This document shows, piece after piece, positions 61,676 through 64,000 of a stretch of 64,000 nucleotides of DNA. A program made the position numbers and the translations under genes. The DNA comes from Sphingobacteriaceae bacterium (lineage in GTDB: Bacteria > Bacteroidota > Bacteroidia > B-17B0 > Aurantibacillaceae). The first letter of the stretch is position 1. Every line of letters begins with the position of its first letter. Under the pieces are notes generated by a model. The model searched no databases and was not told the origin of the DNA. It saw only the letters and a program-made list of their open reading frames with translations. The DNA lies in the NCBI GenBank assembly GCA_016715905.1, contig JADJXI010000017.1, forward strand, positions 372,001 through 436,000, written 5' to 3'.

Positions 61676-61683
61676 CAAATTTA
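61676..61683 (-). promoter_or_regulatory. -7 promoter box for the biotin carrier gene
   Basis: Minus strand TAAATTTG matches TAnnTTTG, ending 6 bases before the ATG, the same spacing as at mnmG and the ECF sigma gene. The resulting mRNA would be leaderless. It lies directly behind the terminator at 61696-61725. Confidence 0.55.
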
Positions 61684-61695
61684 ATTCATTAAAAC

Positions 61696-61725
61696 AAAAA
61701 ACCCTCTTCAATTGAAGAGGGTTTT
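61696..61725 (-). terminator. Terminator of the secreted-protein gene
   Basis: A 14-base-pair perfect palindrome AAAACCCTCTTCAA/TTGAAGAGGGTTTT (61698-61725) followed on the minus strand by more T (TTGTTTT). It ends the gene at 61748 and insulates the biotin-carrier operon. Confidence 0.85.
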
Positions 61726-61747
61726 AAAAAAATATTAAGTGAAAAAT

Positions 61748-62569
61748 TTATTTTTTAATAAATTCACCCATTTTATTATCATAATTCAAAAAGTATCCGC
61801 CTTTAGGTAAATTTTGAACTTCTACTATACTTCCAAATCCTTTTTTAACCACATTACCGTATTGATCATAAATTTCATATAAAGTTTCCATAGGCTTATC
61901 AGATTTACCTTTCAAAAAGAAGTTAACGTTTTTGCTGGCCTTAATCGGAGCAAATTCAATTTCCGAAACGTCACTTACAAAATCTACCGGCTTACTTAAA
62001 CGAGGCTGTCCGCTATAATCCGTTTGACGAACACGCACTTGATTTTTTCCGCTATGAGGAACTACTTTAAAGGAATATTGATTGCTGGTTGGCGTACCTA
62101 CTCCGTCAACTTCACCAACTTTTACCCATTTATTCCAGCGAAACTGTTCAACTGAAAAAGCAAGTTTACCTGTTTCTGATTTAGTTGTCCACTTAATGGT
62201 TCCATCTAAATCAGCGGTCATACTTACTACTTCATATGTACTTTTTGGTTTTAAAACTTCCGGATTTAATATTTTTGGTTTACAGTCTTCTTTATGAATG
62301 AGTTTAATTTCTACTTTATCACCAATGTTTAATTTCCAAGGTTTAAAGTCAACTTCAAATGCACTTGAGTTCACCTCATCGGTGGTAATGTTCCCATTTA
62401 CCTTTACTTCAGTAACACAAAAACCTACTCCGCTACTACTGGCATAAGGATTTTGAACATATAAATTCTTTCCCTGATAGTTACCCTCAAGAATTATTAC
62501 TCCACCCTGAGCCTTAGCTTGGTGAAACCCTACTGAAAGGAAAAGAAGAGACAAAACAAAATTTTTCAT
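61748..62569 (-). CDS. Secreted protein with T9SS-like C-terminal region
   Basis: 273 residues. A signal peptide (MKNFVLSLLFLSVGFHQAKAQ) is followed by QGGVIILEGNYQGKNLYVQNPYASSSGVGFCVTEVKVNG, a beta-sandwich-like start shared by several Bacteroidota secreted proteins. Central repeats alternate beta-strands (IKWTTKSETGKLAFSVEQFRWNKWVKVGEV). The C-terminus (ETLYEIYDQYGNVVKKGFGSIVEVQNLPKGGYFLNYDNKMGEFIKK) resembles a type A sorting domain without the NPxxD opening motif. T9SS export or periplasmic localisation are both possible. Function is unknown. Confidence 0.78.
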   Translation of the reverse strand: MKNFVLSLLFLSVGFHQAKAQGGVIILEGNYQGKNLYVQNPYASSSGVGFCVTEVKVNGNITTDEVNSSAFEVDFKPWKLNIGDKVEIKLIHKEDCKPKILNPEVLKPKSTYEVVSMTADLDGTIKWTTKSETGKLAFSVEQFRWNKWVKVGEVDGVGTPTSNQYSFKVVPHSGKNQVRVRQTDYSGQPRLSKPVDFVSDVSEIEFAPIKASKNVNFFLKGKSDKPMETLYEIYDQYGNVVKKGFGSIVEVQNLPKGGYFLNYDNKMGEFIKK

Positions 62570-62669
62570 CGACTAAACTAAAGAAGTTAGCGTTGCAATA
62601 TTATAACGTTATTTTTGAATATCAAAATATATTTTCATGAATATTTCACTAATATTAGAGTAAAATGTA

Positions 62670-62677
62670 TAGTTTTG
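62670..62677 (+). promoter_or_regulatory. -7 promoter box for the peptide-binding lipoprotein gene
   Basis: TAGTTTTG matches TAnnTTTG, 21 bases before the ATG at 62699, giving a leader of about 15 bases. A -33 TTG is not clear. Confidence 0.45.
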
Positions 62678-62698
62678 TTTACTAAAAACTAAGTATTT

Positions 62699-64000
62699 AT
62701 GAGGATTTTCGGTCTATTTCTTGTTTCCACGATTAGTATTATGGTGATTACTGCTTGCGGAGGAGATCAGGACAAGGGGAGTAACGAGCGTTTAAGTGGC
62801 AATAAGGTGCTTAGAATTGCTGAAGTGAATGCGCCAATAAGTATTTTCCCTCATAAGTTAACTAACAACGTAGAAGCGCTTATTGCCTCTCAAATCCACG
62901 AAGGATTAGTTAAAATAAACCCTAAAGATTTGAGCATTATGCCCGGAATTGCCGAAAAATGGGAAATTGGCCCGGATGGCAAAACAATCACCTTCTTTTT
63001 AAGGAAAGACGCTCAATTTCAGGAAGATGAGAAGGTAAAAGGCTCGAATTATAAGGTTACATCAAAGGATGTAAAGTTCACATTTGAATTATTATGTACA
63101 AATAGAAAGGATAATTATCATTTTCAAACAGTATGCAAGGACAGGCTAGTGGGCGCAAATGATTACTATGTAAATAGCGATAAAGCAGAAAAAAATGAAA
63201 TTAAAGGTTTAAAAATAATTGATGATTATACTTTTTCCGTTGAGTTATTGAATTCTCCTCAAATCTTTTTACAGATACTTGCAAATCCGGTGGCTTCAAT
63301 CATCAATAAAAAAGTATATGATCGCAGAAAGGATAGTTTAAATACAGGCTTGGGGCCATTTATTTATGATTATAAAGCTTCAAACAAAAAAAGACATGTA
63401 TTATACAGAAATAAGAATTATTACGCAAAAAACGCTAAAGGTGAATCGTTGCCTTTAATTGACTCGTTAATTATTGATGTGGTTGCTTCTTCTGAAGAGG
63501 CATTACAAGGATTTAAAAGCGAAAAGTTTGATTTAATCACATCCGTTCCAAGTAATCAATTAAAAAGTTTGGTAGAAGAAAATATTGGAGATTTTAAAGG
63601 TAAATCTCCTAGATATATTATTGAACAAAAACCGGAAATGCTTAGTTCTTTTTATGCTTTTAATGTGAATAAGGAGCCGTTTAATAACTTAAAATTAAGA
63701 CAGGCCTTTAATTATGCAATAGACAGAAACCGAATCATTGAAAAAGTATTGTTTGGCCAGGCTCATGGTCCGGCTGAAAACGGAATTGTTCCTCCTTCAT
63801 TTTCTTATTATCCTTCTCATACCATTAAAGGATACACGTTTGATGTTGAAAAAGCAAAAGCACTCTTAAAAGAAGCCGGTTATCCGGAAGGAAAAGGTTT
63901 ACCGGAGATTCAATTACTTGTAAATTCAGGAAACTCAATAAATAATTCAGTTGCTGTTGAAATTCAAAAGCAACTTAAGAATAATATAAATGTAAATATT
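62699..64000 (+). CDS. ABC transporter peptide-binding lipoprotein (SBP_bac_5), cut by window end
   Basis: 434 codons are visible with no stop before the window end; the full protein should be ~550-600 residues. A lipobox signal (MRIFGLFLVSTISIMVITACGG) anchors it to a membrane. The family 5 solute-binding pattern is clear: SQIHEGLVKINPKDLSIMPGIAEKWEIGPDGKTITFFLRKDAQFQ, VTSKDVKFTFELL, LGPFIYDYKASNKKRHVLYRN and NNLKLRQAFNYAIDRNRIIEKVLFGQAHG. It binds oligopeptides or similar ligands for an Opp/Dpp-type importer; permease and ATPase genes, if linked, lie beyond the window. A -7 box stands 21 bases upstream. Confidence 0.92.
   Translation, partial: MRIFGLFLVSTISIMVITACGGDQDKGSNERLSGNKVLRIAEVNAPISIFPHKLTNNVEALIASQIHEGLVKINPKDLSIMPGIAEKWEIGPDGKTITFFLRKDAQFQEDEKVKGSNYKVTSKDVKFTFELLCTNRKDNYHFQTVCKDRLVGANDYYVNSDKAEKNEIKGLKIIDDYTFSVELLNSPQIFLQILANPVASIINKKVYDRRKDSLNTGLGPFIYDYKASNKKRHVLYRNKNYYAKNAKGESLPLIDSLIIDVVASSEEALQGFKSEKFDLITSVPSNQLKSLVEENIGDFKGKSPRYIIEQKPEMLSSFYAFNVNKEPFNNLKLRQAFNYAIDRNRIIEKVLFGQAHGPAENGIVPPSFSYYPSHTIKGYTFDVEKAKALLKEAGYPEGKGLPEIQLLVNSGNSINNSVAVEIQKQLKNNINVNI

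Noticed and set aside
1..64000. CRISPR arrays, transposases, prophage genes, rRNA operons and known riboswitches.
   Set aside because: None was found on reading both strands; no regular repeat-spacer pattern or mobile-element protein was seen.

Overview
The window is chromosomal DNA from a member of the Bacteroidota, probably near Flavobacteriales or Sphingobacteriales. The evidence is AT-rich sequence, two secreted proteins with type IX secretion (T9SS) C-terminal sorting domains, a PorT-like barrel, TPR/SpoIIE-type phosphatases, a hybrid-style propeller kinase, promoter boxes of the TAnnTTTG type, frequent GTG/TTG starts and few Shine-Dalgarno sites. No phage, transposase, CRISPR array, rRNA or complete tRNA gene was seen.

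Layout. 1-2351: the 3' end of infB and a T9SS cargo protein. 2840-6896: a minus-strand run of mnmG, a membrane TPR protein and a methyltransferase; two identical, inverted parS-like sites lie in and beside the methyltransferase gene, which suggests an origin-proximal position. 6991-13148: a TPR/SpoIIE phosphatase, a thioredoxin-fold protein, rpiB, nadA and a MORN-repeat protein. 13182-18065: a multi-PAS histidine kinase, its LytTR regulator and radA. 18069-24029: one complete TPR/SpoIIE phosphatase, then two related TPR genes without the phosphatase domain, each followed tail-to-tail by rfaE2 sequence (a broken copy, then the intact gene). 24016-34449: a flippase-like membrane protein, panD, porT, an FAD oxidoreductase coupled to a GNAT-like protein, a propeller kinase with its LuxR regulator, and trpS.

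34568-47795: a second T9SS cargo, hmgA, a lipoprotein, trhO, an SDR-type threonine dehydrogenase, mrp, two paralogous mini-lipoproteins, an ECF sigma factor joined to an anti-sigma-like membrane serine protease, tyrS, rpoN and a YdeI-like protein. 47796-47880 is a compact GC-rich element ending like a tRNA. 47931-52875 is the atpBEFHAG operon, with an internal terminator-like hairpin after atpE. 53076-64000: an EVE-domain protein, a 690-base gene-free stretch, an SDR, a ThiE-like protein, plsX-fabH-dus, kdnB, an exported superoxide dismutase, a biotin carrier protein, a secreted protein and the start of a peptide-binding lipoprotein cut by the window end.

Most content is housekeeping (translation, ATP synthesis, lipid and LPS synthesis) mixed with envelope signalling. 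The parts most worth a second look are the ECF sigma/anti-sigma-protease pair, the TPR/rfaE2 duplication scar, the parS pair, the 47.8 kb element, the atpE-atpF hairpin, and a set of promoters whose -7 box sits 4-7 bases from the start codon, implying leaderless mRNAs.
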